64,000 bases of DNA from Tetraselmis striata (lineage: Eukaryota > Chlorophyta > Chlorodendrophyceae > Chlorodendrales > Chlorodendraceae): assembly GCA_006384855.1 (NCBI GenBank), contig VCJN01000407.1:100698-164697 (forward strand), given 5' to 3'. The notes beneath the pieces are model-generated. The model saw only the letters and a program-made list of their open reading frames with translations. It searched no databases and was not told the DNA's origin. The position numbers and the translations under genes are program-made. Of the stretch, positions 31,664-41,855 are shown piece by piece (positions within the stretch are counted from its first letter, which is position 1; each line of letters opens with the position of its first letter).

Positions 31664-32278
31664 TCACTCGTGCTCACCTTCGCGGCCACGTCCACGTCCG
31701 CCGCCACGTCCTCGCCCGCGCCCGCGACCTGCAGCTGCAGCCGCCACTCGAGAAGTAGCGGTCGCCTTGGCGCTGCTGGCAATGGTCGCCTCGAAGACAC
31801 GACGCTCGTAGTCCCGCATGAGGTCCCCAAAGATCGCGGAACCCAGGTGCTCCGAAGAGGGCTGAAAATGCTGGGCTCGCAGCACATCCAGAACACCTTG
31901 GTCACCATGCACACGCTTGATCTCATTTTGCCTCCGCAGGAAGGCCAAACGAAAGCGAAACGCCTTGTCGATGGCCTCGGCGTGGGTCCGAGCTCTCGCG
32001 AGGTAGGGGGTGAAGTCCTGGTTGGTGGAAGGGACGTAGGGCAGTAGCTCGTCGAGCGCCACGAAAAGGGCGGCCATGTGGGCCCCGAAACACGACATCC
32101 ACAAGTACTCCTCATGGGCCGGCAGACGCCGGTCATCCTGCTTGAGGTACTCGTTCGTTAGGTCGGTGCTCAAAGGGAAAAGTCCAGGCACTCGGCTGAC
32201 CGGTCGGACGAACGGCCTCGTAACCAGACTCTGCTCTCTGCAGTAGCTCTGGCACCGCGAGGTAATCATCCTCGGCAC
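31664..32278 (-). CDS. Small Gag-like ORF with GRGR tail (element-encoded)
   Basis: A 204-residue frame just upstream of the recombinase on the same strand. The middle is helical (LWMSCFGAHMAALFVALDEL; ARTHAEAIDKAFRFRLAFLR), and the C-terminus is an RG-rich tract (GRGRGRGRGGGRGRGREGE) typical of nucleic-acid binding. By position it corresponds to ORF1/Gag of DIRS elements. I cannot assign it to a named family. Confidence 0.6.
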   Translation of the reverse strand: MPRMITSRCQSYCREQSLVTRPFVRPVSRVPGLFPLSTDLTNEYLKQDDRRLPAHEEYLWMSCFGAHMAALFVALDELLPYVPSTNQDFTPYLARARTHAEAIDKAFRFRLAFLRRQNEIKRVHGDQGVLDVLRAQHFQPSSEHLGSAIFGDLMRDYERRVFEATIASSAKATATSRVAAAAAGRGRGRGRGGGRGRGREGEHE

Positions 32279-32639
32279 TCACGGATTTTGCTCCGACACG
32301 GCCGCTCTGGGCTAGCTCTAGCAAGTCGGGGCGCTCTGCGGCTCCCCCGCTGCCTGTCGGCTGTCCCGCGAAGCGCTGCCCTGAGCCGGAGCCATGTGCC
32401 CCTTCTTCATCAACAACGCGATCACGAGCCGTCAATTGTCAGTGCCACAGCTGTAGCCAATGCACGCACATCTGCTTGCAACGACTTGAGCGTCGGCTCA
32501 ACGACGGGTTCTTCTCCATCTGACATAGTAACGCACGGACGTACGGACGAGAATATCACACTCGGATGGCGAGCCGGGTGTGGTCTTGAACAACCTGGGG
32601 TGACCTTGCTCGCAACGGGTTACGAGACAGTTTTTACAT

Positions 32640-32826
32640 CGCTGCGTGGAACGCAGCGAAAACTGGAAGATGGCAGGCTCAGCTGTTCTGGCTGCTTTTA
32701 TGTCTACTCGTGCTGCACCCAAAAAGGGCGCAACAATAGTTACTAGTTCCCGTACCACTGAGCAACACTTGTAGCTAAAAAGCGGTTAGGTCAAGGATGG
32801 AAACCCCATAAACTAGTTTAGATCAT
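32640..32826. repeat. Outer copy of the 187-bp A repeat
   Basis: Forms the 5' end of the element on the coding strand. Confidence 0.92.
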
Positions 32827-33376
32827 ATCGCCTTCTGCTGCTAGCTCATGTAAATAATATAAAGGATCAGCTGGGTCATGTAACTCTGAGATATGAAGGA
32901 TCAATAAGGATTTTATGATATAATGCTAGCCTCAGCATCCCCCCATGACATTGATGTGGTCGCTAGAAAATAATCCTACTGCTGACAGTTGGTAAGGAGG
33001 TTAATGTATTTCTTAGGATTAATATATTCTAAGAAATATATTAACAAGTCCGTAAGAATAAGTCCTTCAGTCCTACGTTGAGAAATATATCATTAAGGAC
33101 TTAATACAACGCTACATTTCATTACATAATGCCCCCTGCATACCCGTTGATGAGAAATCTGCGCGTGTCAAATCCGCCGCGCGGGCGCGCTCTCGCGTTC
33201 TCGTGATGCATGCGCTGCGGGAAGTATATGTACAGCAGACTTCCGCCCACACGACTGTCAGAGGAACGCCGATATAACAGCCCCCGCCACGCCCCCTCCC
33301 CCCCCCCCCCCCCCCCCCCGCCCCCAACCTTCGGCCGTGCCATTTCTTCGAGCGCCTTTCAGGCGAGACTGCTCAA
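32827..33376. other. Intergenic, AT-rich then GC-rich; likely promoter of the downstream gene
   Basis: AT-rich sequence with short inverted pieces (TTAATGTATTTCTTAGG, TATTCTAAGAAATATATTAA) runs to about 33,110, followed by a poly-C tract at 33,298-33,319 some 60 bp before the first ATG of the glycosyltransferase gene. No gene seen. Confidence 0.5.
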
Positions 33377-35584
33377 ATGGCCGTGACGCCTCGAGGGGCG
33401 GTATCTTCCCGGGCGGGTCGGGCCGTCTCCACGACAGCGGCCGCTTCCTCCCCGCGCGACAGGCCTCGCGTCGGCCGGGCACGCGGCCGCTTGGTGCCCT
33501 GCGCGCTCGCGGTCGTGATGGGGTGCTGTTGCCTGTTGTATGGGGGGCTGGATCGTCCAGATCTGGGCGCGACGAAGCCGGCGCGATCGGCGCGGTCAGT
33601 GCGGTTGCAGCCGCACGGCACTCGGCACCGGCCGCGGCAGGAGGTGGGGGCGCCATCAGACCCCCCCCCCCCCCCCCCCCCCCCCGCCTAACCTTCATCA
33701 AATACCTTGGTTATGCCACCCCGTCCGCCTTGGTTATCCTTTGGTTGAACCCATTCAATCTTTATAATGCCGCAATGTCAAACACGGCATCATTGAAATA
33801 CCTATCTTGCCCATGTGGTCCCTGAGGGTCCATACGATGTGATGCATTTGGCCACCCGCAGCAGCCAAGTGACTCGCAGCTATCCTCCGTCGTCCTGGAG
33901 CCAGTGGGCGCGGCGCGGGAGGCGTTCCTGGTGCGGTGGTTAGCGGACATGGCGATGCCTGCGAGCGGGCCGCCGTCGATGTACTCCAGCGCGGCAGAGG
34001 TGGCGGGCGCGCTGAATGCGTACGCGGACAGCCTGGCGGGTGCGCACCTGGCGGCGCCGGTGAGTGCGGGCGCGGGCGTGCTCTTCACGGTGCCGCCGGA
34101 GGGGGACCACCTGGTGGCGGTGCTCACCTCCGCGGCGCACCTGCGCTTCGGGCTGGGGTGCGCGCTGCCGGTGGAGGTGCTGCTGGGCCCGGGCGCGGCG
34201 CCGGGGCGGTGGGCGCTGCCGCCCGGCGCCGACCTCGCGGAGCGACTGTTGACGGGCCTGCAGGGCGTCACGCTGCGCGCGCTCCGCCCAACCACGCTGA
34301 CGGCCATCCCTGGCGGCAACAAGTTCCTGTGGAAGCTCATGGTGCCCCCCCCCCCCCCCCTCCATCACTCTGACGTCCGTCACAAATTCACAATGTGAAT
34401 TCACAATGTGATAATACGAACTGGGTATCTTTGCATCTCTGGCGACAGTATAACCGTTTTGATGAAGCGCCTGATTTCCTTATCTCTCCACACACGTACA
34501 CACAATATGTATTATATAATATAGTATATTATATTAATATATAATGCATACACATGTGTAGTATCATGTATCTGAGTTTGTGGGTTCATAGAAATGCATC
34601 ATCGAGTCAAGGGGGGGGGGGGTACACAGCAAACTAACAGCGAGCTTACGGTGTATGAGCATGTATGCTCCTACAAGCAGAGAGAGAGAGAGAGACTTCA
34701 CATGGAGCTGTAGGTGGCTGAAGGGCATCATGGCATCCCCGGCAGCTACTGATGCACTGATACACAAATACTTGGCTCTTGGAATAAAACAACGCTTATT
34801 AACTAATGATGTGAAAATGAAATGTCAGGGTGTTACATCATACAGATCATCTACATACTAATATACATCATAGGGTGACATCCCCATTCAGCAGTATGAC
34901 ATGCCTATACAGATACATACACAAGCGCCAACAAGGTACCGGTAAGAATAAATAGTAAGTACTAGTGCTTGGGTTACGTTACCAGAAAGAACACCGGGAC
35001 AAGGTACATTCCTTGTCCGCTCGGTTGAGCGGTCGTGTCGTATGCGAAACGTTCCATGTTCGATTCCTGGTCAATGTATTTCGGCAATATCGGCCCGGCT
35101 GCTGTCCCGGGTTTACCGGGTTGATGCATCAGCCCTTCGGGGATCGAAAGAGGCAATGGTCTATAAGGGCTATGCCAGACCTACGACTGCAGTTGGCGCA
35201 AGAGGTCAATAAGTGCTCAGGCGGCTTCGGCCGATGTCCCGGGGCGGACTTTACTTTACTTTTAACAACGCGAATGAGAAACTGCCCTACAGGCACATGT
35301 GAGAGGTCAGATGATGACAAACCATGACGGAACTATAGCTAGTTGTTCTTACGCAGGCCTAATTTGAGGCTTCTGATAAGATGTGAAATAGGCGCGTCGG
35401 CACCCGCACGGTATACTTATACAGGCAGGCAGATGGTGTGTTGATATGTGTGTGTATACATAATTTTATATAATTACATTTATATGCTTTATATGTAGTT
35501 TTTATAGAAACAGCATTATATAATACATCCAGCATGCATGCCATCACATGCCCCCCCCCCCCCCCCCCCCCCCACCACCACCAC

Positions 35585-35615
<31 letters not shown>

Positions 35616-38600
35616 TCCTCCCCTGTAACTCGCCCCGCTGCCATCACCCGCAGGCCATGCTGGCGTGCCCCTTCGAGACGGTGCTCCTGGTGGACTCCGA
35701 CAACATCCCACTAGCGGACCCGCGGCTCCTGTTTGACCACCTCGCCGCCACGCGCGCCACAGCGCTCTTCTGGAACGACGTGTGGCGGCTCAACGACGCC
35801 GCGCCCATCTGGGGGCACCTCGCGCGCGGGCGGCCGGCCTCCGGGGAGCGCAACCTCACGCAGGCGAGTGCGCGCCATCGTTACACGGAAGGGCAGACAC
35901 AGCAAGTGCTGCAACCTCTATGCGCCCAACATGCACGAGGGGGGGAGGGGGATTATGTATCCGCAAGAGTATCTATGCATGCTTGTTGCCATTTGCCGGC
36001 CTTGAGGGGACGGCGCGTTGCCTGTAAAGTCAGTGGGCCGGTGTCAGTCAGACAGTCAGTCAGTCAATCAATCGGCCGGTGGATTTTGAGCCGACGGGAC
36101 TGCTCAACATAATATGGGTTCGGAGCCGGAGTGCACTGAATCCCCTGAAACGGCCGCCGCCGCACAGACGCTCCGAGGGGTTCACTGGTGCCAGTCTTGT
36201 CCTGGGGGCGAAAGCAACATACCAAAAACGAAATTGTCGCTGGTGCCAGGCTCCGAAGAAGCCTGCACTTCCTGAGTTGGCTTTCCATGGGCCACCCGTC
36301 CGCTAGGTCTTCACAATGATAAGGAGTTCGGTAGAGCCGGGTGTGCAGGTGTTGTCCTGCCATTTCCGGCATGCCAACCCGCGTCAGCCAGCAACTGCTC
36401 CCTTGTTCCGCCAGCCAACAATACTCAGCCCGCCCCCCTTCCGCAACACCTCTAGCTGAGGATCTGCGGGTCCATGCTTGCCATTTGTTGACCCCCCCCG
36501 GGGCCTGCCTACCGGACCCCGATTCCCACAGGAGTCGGGGCAGCTGGTGGTGCGCAAGACGGAGGGCAGCGTGCGCGCGCTGCTGCTGGCGGCCTTCGCC
36601 AACGTGTGGTCCGACGCGCTGTATCCGCACCTCTACTGCGCGCGCGGCGCGTTCGGCGAGCCGTGCGACGGCGTCAGGCTGCAGCGCGGCGCGGGCGACA
36701 AGGTGGCGGCCCACGCCGCCCCTTCCTTCACTGCGCCACCAGGGCTCCGCGCCGTCATCACCGCGAGGCTGCGCTGTCACGGGCGTGTTGCCGACGTTGA
36801 CAGCGAGTCCCCCCCCCCCCCCCCCACCACCACCTTCCCTCGCCTTATGCCGCCGCAGGACACCTTTATGCTCGCTTGGCACATGCTGGACGTGCCGTAC
36901 GAGTTCATGCCGCTGCCCTCCTTCTTCGCGCTCAACCTCAAGTGAGCGCAGCCGCCCGGTGACGCTTGCTGTTTTGGCACATCTCATTTTGTCAGGCATC
37001 AGACCTGATGGGCGGGTTGAAGATGGTAAAAGAGCCGGGGCGGGAGGGGGGGGGGGGGGGCATTGCGCGGCGCTAACAAGCACGGGTGGGACAACTACAC
37101 TTTGAGAGATATAAAACCTTGCCCGTTTAATATTGAGACTCGGACTGTCTGACGGGTGTAGCGACTATACCTTGTGCCGTACCGCTGGCCGTATGCTCTC
37201 TGATCCTATGTAGCACGCCAATGGTGCCGGATCGCCCAACGCGCGGCAGCCACCTGCGCACGCTCGCGGCCGAGGTGGCCGCCAGTATGCATGCATGCAT
37301 GTGTATGTATGTATGTATGTACAATTGCATGCATGCATGTGTGTATGTATGTATGTATGTACATGTGAAAAAGAGATGCCAGACTCTCAAAACGCAAAAT
37401 CACTCCATCTCTAAAAAATTGACGCTTCTTTATCTGAAAATAGTCGCATGCCCCCTAACTAGCTTTTGGGCCCTGGCGCGCAGGTCGTCTGTGTGCAACA
37501 TCGCCCAGCTGCCGTCCGGCCCGGACGGGCAGCCCGCCTTCCTCCACCACAACCTGCGCAAGCCGAGCGTCAACTATGGCGGCTCGCTGCACCGGCTGGC
37601 GGAGGCGCTGGTGCCCGGGCACACCACGGGGCGCGCGGACGCCGTGGCGTGCCAGACGCTGCCGGTGAGGCACCCGGACCGGGGTTGCGCGCTACCCCAC
37701 CCGGAGGTGGCTTAACTTGAGGGCGCCAACCGTTGCTGATAAGTGCCCCCTTTTTTGATTTAGGGCCCACTCGAATCGAAGTTTCACTGATGACATGCAT
37801 ATTGATACCGGCGGAGGGAAAAGTGACTCCACATTGTGTATGTGTTTTATAAGAACGCGCGCCCGCACCCGTACACACATGGGACAAAGTCACCGTAAAC
37901 CGACACCATTCGATCTCGTATTACCGGACGTTCCCAGGTCATGGCATCTGTGCGTGATAGGCGACGCTACGCCATAGAGCTGATCTGAAATAAAATGGCC
38001 GCCCTGAAGCCAAACTTTATTGGGAAGTTATGAAAGTTCCATGGTTTCTGAGGGTCGCCCAACTTAGTAAAGTAACGTCCGCCGAGTGACTAATTTGAAC
38101 ACCCCAAGAGTATTGACGGTTCCCACTGCGGCATCTTCCTACTTACCCGCCTGCCGATCGCTGCGCTCGATGGCGCTGTGTGCGCAGGCGTCGCAATTTG
38201 GCATCGCGGATGGCATCCACAGGGCCCACGAGATTTTCCTCGACAACGACTTTGACACCGGGACGCATTTGTGCATACACCTCAGAAAGTGGGCGCCCCC
38301 GCGACCCCCCCCCCCCCCCCCCCACTCTCCCACCACCACCACCCTCCGCCCACTTTCCGCCCGGAATATGTACATGCAGGCGTAACTGCACCACCCTACA
38401 GCGCGCTTGGCTTATTACCGCCAGCTTCGGTTCAGTTTCCGCTACACAACACAGCGGTGGTCGCGTTTCACTGTTCATGAAGCGGGATGGTTGTGATCCT
38501 GCGCGCACTAGCTACTTTCCAAGTTGCGGCACGTTGCGCCCATTCCTCTCGTCATTGGCACGTTTCCCTAGGACAACATCTGTGACTGGGTGTGGTAGGC

Positions 38601-40757
38601 TATGTTTCGGTTTAAAGCTTTGTAGGAACCTCAAGAGACGGACTTCCATTGCGTTCTAAAACTGAACTCTGCTGAGCTTGAGTTACTTCCGTGGAACCCG
38701 AAAAGTTTCTGAATCATTGGGGCCATCTAGTAAGTCGCAAAAGTCACTAAATTAAGTCACGGCTGAGCCATTTAAATAGGTTATGGGGCTATAGCAGCTT
38801 GAGTGACGTAACCAAACTAGATATTCGTTACAACTGAATCACGCTCTTTCTCTTGACGACAAGCTGTATTAGTAAAAGCAGTAAAACAAGCTGTCTTTAC
38901 CCAGCATCAGGAAAGGGCCAGCAGCCCCTGGCCAACCCGCATGATACGGTCCACTAATTAGGCGTGAAGGGTGGGGCCTATGTAGCCTAGCCTACATGGC
39001 GTTGTCGCAGTACAACGGTGCACTTGTTTGGTATGAGTACGCGCTAAGTGTTTCATGCGGGGGTGATTATGCGCACAACGACGCCAGCATGTGCCGCGGT
39101 TGCACGACGCGGGTCCATAGAAAGACGCGACCACGCGAGCGCCAGTATATGAGTTATCCCGCCGCTTTTATGCCCCCGGACCTCGCAGCTTGCTCCAGCG
39201 CCGCGCTCCACCGGTCGCGGCCAAGCAGCTAGGCCGCCTGGGCATCGAGATCGTTGCCGAGTAAAATAACGAGCTCCCGCCTTGAGCTGCTGCCAGCGGT
39301 GTCCCCGGATGTCCTCGGAATTCGGAGGTGAAGGCGGGGAAAACACTACCTATACTGCGGGCCGTCTGTTCTCTGATCTTGTGCAGCACACCAGTGCCGG
39401 ATCGCCCGACGCGCGGCAGCTACCTGCCCAAGCTCCTGGCCGAGGTCACCACCCGATGGCGGCTTCTTGGGCCTCATGCACGGTTGGATTAATTGAAACT
39501 GCCGCCACCGTGCAAGGCTGTGCCGAGTATTGTAGCACCCCCCGAACCGGGCAGGTCGCACCGAAGTGCGAAAACACGATTTTATTTTGAACAGCCCTCG
39601 CGAGTAGGATGCCCCCGACCGAGTCATACATCCCCCCTCCCCACCCGTAGGCGGATATCGGAGAGGCCGACGCAAGGCCGAGGTCGTACAAGAATTATTT
39701 TTAGCAACCCCCCGTTCAGGGGCTGCTGCCCGGCGGCGCTAGCAGGCGCTACCGGGACGCCGAGTAGTGTTTGAAAACCCCCATAGGGCTGACAAGATTT
39801 TAGTTCGAACAGCCCTCGCGAGTAGGCTGCCACCGTCCGTGTCGTACAGACCCCCTCCCACCCGTAGGTGGATCTCGGAGACGCCGGCTCAAGGCCGAGG
39901 TCGTACACGAATTATTTTTAGCAGCCCCCCGGCCGTACATAGCTGCTGTCCCGCGGCGCGAGCAGGCGCTACCGGGACTCCGAGTACTGTCTGAAAACCT
40001 CCCCGTAGGGCTGCCCGGTCGTCGCAGAATCCGTGGCCCCGCCACAACCGGCCACCCCGCTTACCCCCCTTACCGCACCCAGCCGGGTACGGATCCTAGG
40101 GGTCATCAGCTCCCACCGTGTGGAGGTGGGGGTGGCGACGGTAGGCCTGGCGCACAAATGGTCCCCCGCTCATGGTGGGCCGTTGCGATGTGGCGGGCGC
40201 AGACGCAACCAAAGATTACTTCCCACGGACTGCGCCGTTGCCGACGCGGCAGTACAAACACCGCCAACAACGACTTGGCCTCCGTGCCGCAGGCCAGACG
40301 TTACCAGATAAAACCAGAACTCTGACAGCGGATGTTCCTATCAGTTGGCACGCAAGTCAAATTTGGGGCGTATACTATTTTTTTAGGGATTCTCATTACC
40401 GTATCGACGGCACCGAGGCAACGCGGCCCCAAAGTCGCTCGACGCTCACAGCCCTAAGTGGCGCCTCCGCGTCAACGGATAGCCGCTGCGCCCCTTTGCG
40501 CCCCCCAATCCCCCCATCGCCGTCACTGAAGTCGCCTGTGCCATGATCAACCCCCCCCCCCCCCCCCCCCCCCATCCAAAAGCCCCGCCAGCACAGCCAG
40601 CTGCGGGGAGCTGTTCCATCACGACTTTGTGGCGCAGCTGCGCGGTACGCTGGACCACCTGCTCGTCACCAGCGCCGAGTTCCGCGCCGCTGGGCTGCCG
40701 GCAGCACCGCCGCCGCTGAACTGGATGCACCCGGCCATCGCGCGCGTGGCGCGGTAG
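33377..40757 (+). CDS. GT71-type (MNN1/putative alpha-mannosyl) glycosyltransferase, 8 exons
   Basis: Eight exons in consistent phase: 33,377-33,643; 33,880-34,341; 35,654-35,863; 36,532-36,702; 36,859-36,941; 37,484-37,664; 38,188-38,288; 40,601-40,757 (543 residues). Exon 1 encodes a basic N-terminus and one hydrophobic span (LVPCALAVVMGCCCLLYGGL), fitting a type II Golgi anchor. Exons 2-3 give the nucleotide-sugar domain: FLWKLM joined to AMLACPFETVLLVDSDNIPL, with the DSD metal-binding motif, then TALFWNDVWR. Exon 4 begins ESGQLVV, and exon 5 is DTFMLAWHMLDVPYEF, all as in the putative mannosyltransferase family. The protein ends LNWMHPAIARVAR. Expected role: adding hexose (probably mannose) to glycans in the Golgi; the sugar is inference. 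Intron 3 uses a GC donor (CAG|GCGAGT). Five introns carry poly-C tracts. Confidence 0.82.
34992..35270 (+). mobile_element. SINE copy C, most complete, in intron 2 of the glycosyltransferase gene
   Basis: The tRNA-like head has a D-arm-like GCTCGGTTGAGC and a T-arm-like CCATGTTCGATTCCTGG (perfect B box GTTCGATTCC). The body reads CGGCAATATCGGCCCGGCTG, CCGGGTTGATGCATCAGCC and CCTACGACTGCAGTTGGCG, with the tail CGGCCGATGTCCCGGGGCGG. It lies in sense orientation in the intron. Confidence 0.8.
37285..37368. repeat. (GCAT)n/(GTAT)n minisatellite, two units of about 40 bp
   Basis: ATGCATGCATGCATGTGTAT followed by GTAT repeats and GTACA, then the same pattern again. In intron 5 of the glycosyltransferase gene. 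Confidence 0.9.
39574..40013. repeat. Tandem repeat, two copies of about 218 bp, in intron 7
   Basis: Both copies contain GAACAGCCCTCGCGAGTAGG, CACCCGTAGG, AAGGCCGAGGTCGTACA, GAATTATTTTTAGCA and GCAGGCGCTACCGGGA. Copy 1 starts near 39,574 and copy 2 near 39,793. No coding potential supported. Confidence 0.8.
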
Positions 40758-41855
40758 CGTCGGCAGCGCCGCGTGGCGGGCCCGCGGCTTAAACGTCGCA
40801 GCGGGGCTCGTGCCGCATCAACCAGCCGTGTTTGGAAGAGATCGCACGATGGGCGACGTGGTTTTGCCCCCTAGATGCATGATGTCGCCCTACTGGTACC
40901 TTCATACATATCATTGTACTCGCGACGTCCATTAAGGGGGTGGGGTCCGTAATCTTGGGCCTCGCCTCGACAAGAGTTATCCGATTGTTTGCAGGTTGTA
41001 ACTCATACCTAAACCATCCCTACACCACACCCAAGCGCCGGCATGCTCGTGAAGTTGAACTGCGGCTTGCGTGATTTGCCGCCATGCTGCACCCTTCATG
41101 ACACCATCGTCTACACTGTCATCATCGTCACCAGCTTCGTCATGGTCATCATGCCATCACGCGGCACCGCGTATTGGGGAAGGACGGGCCGGTGGGCATG
41201 GACGTGCGGCTTGTGTTTGTTTGCCTCCATGTGCACGTGCAACAGTCTAAGTGGGTTGTAACTGGGTGTGTGGCGGTGTTAACGGCTGCCAACGCAGTGC
41301 TGAGAACGCTGCAAATAGGAACCCGCGCCGCCTGACTGAGGTCCCTAGTAGACAATGGTATGACTCGCACACAGCAGCGGATACATCTTGCATGTTACTA
41401 GCAGGTGGCATTGAAGCTTGTGCTATAGGTTGTTGTGGGTGCATCAGCCCCCGTGCATGTTTGTGCGGGTAAAGGAAGGGTTTTGAATAGCACGCTATGA
41501 CTTCCAGCAATTCCACAATACGTGAATGCTGTGCCTCGCGAGGCACTTCCAGCCATAGAGCAGCGCGCGGACACTGCAGCATACTGCGGCATACAGGATG
41601 GGCGGGTGCGCCGTCGGAGAATCTGATGAATACAGGATATTAAAGAGATATTTTCCCTTCTACAGGATGGCATTCCGCCCCAAACAATCTTGAAGGTTGT
41701 TTGGCATGGCTTTATCCCGATGGCTGCTGTTGCGAGTTCCGACTTGTCGGCTAAGGTGGCTATGCTGTCTATGGGGCTGTGGCGATGTCGGGGTAGCGCC
41801 TGACGGAGTGCTTTATGTGTGTCGCTGCGGTGAGGCGTACACACGAGTAAAGCGC
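40758..41855. other. Intergenic between convergent genes, no gene seen
   Basis: Space between the glycosyltransferase (+) and the WD40 gene (-). A minus-strand stretch at about 41,250-41,840 stays open in overlapping frames but resembles nothing I know. Confidence 0.5.

Larger units (their letters stand above)
29648..32826 (-). mobile_element. Tyrosine-recombinase element with split direct repeats (DIRS/PAT-like)
   Basis: A 187-bp repeat (A) occurs at 32,640-32,826 and 29,767-29,953, differing at about two positions. A 27-bp repeat (B, ATTTCAAAGTTGAG...) occurs at 29,952-29,978 and 29,648-29,674. Read on the minus strand the order is A - genes - B - A - B, the split-direct-repeat layout of PAT/DIRS elements. 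Inside are a small basic GRGR-rich ORF and a tyrosine recombinase ORF. I see no reverse transcriptase, so this is either a short non-autonomous DIRS relative or a recombinase-only element. The two ORFs seen look whole. The near-identical repeats suggest a recent insertion. Confidence 0.75.

Noticed and set aside
34992-35075. Possible tRNA gene
   Set aside because: A and B box-like arms are present but no acceptor stem or anticodon loop; it is the head of a SINE found in other copies.
36064-37083. 339-residue minus-strand frame
   Set aside because: Runs across exons 4-5 and introns of the glycosyltransferase on the other strand; no protein-family features.
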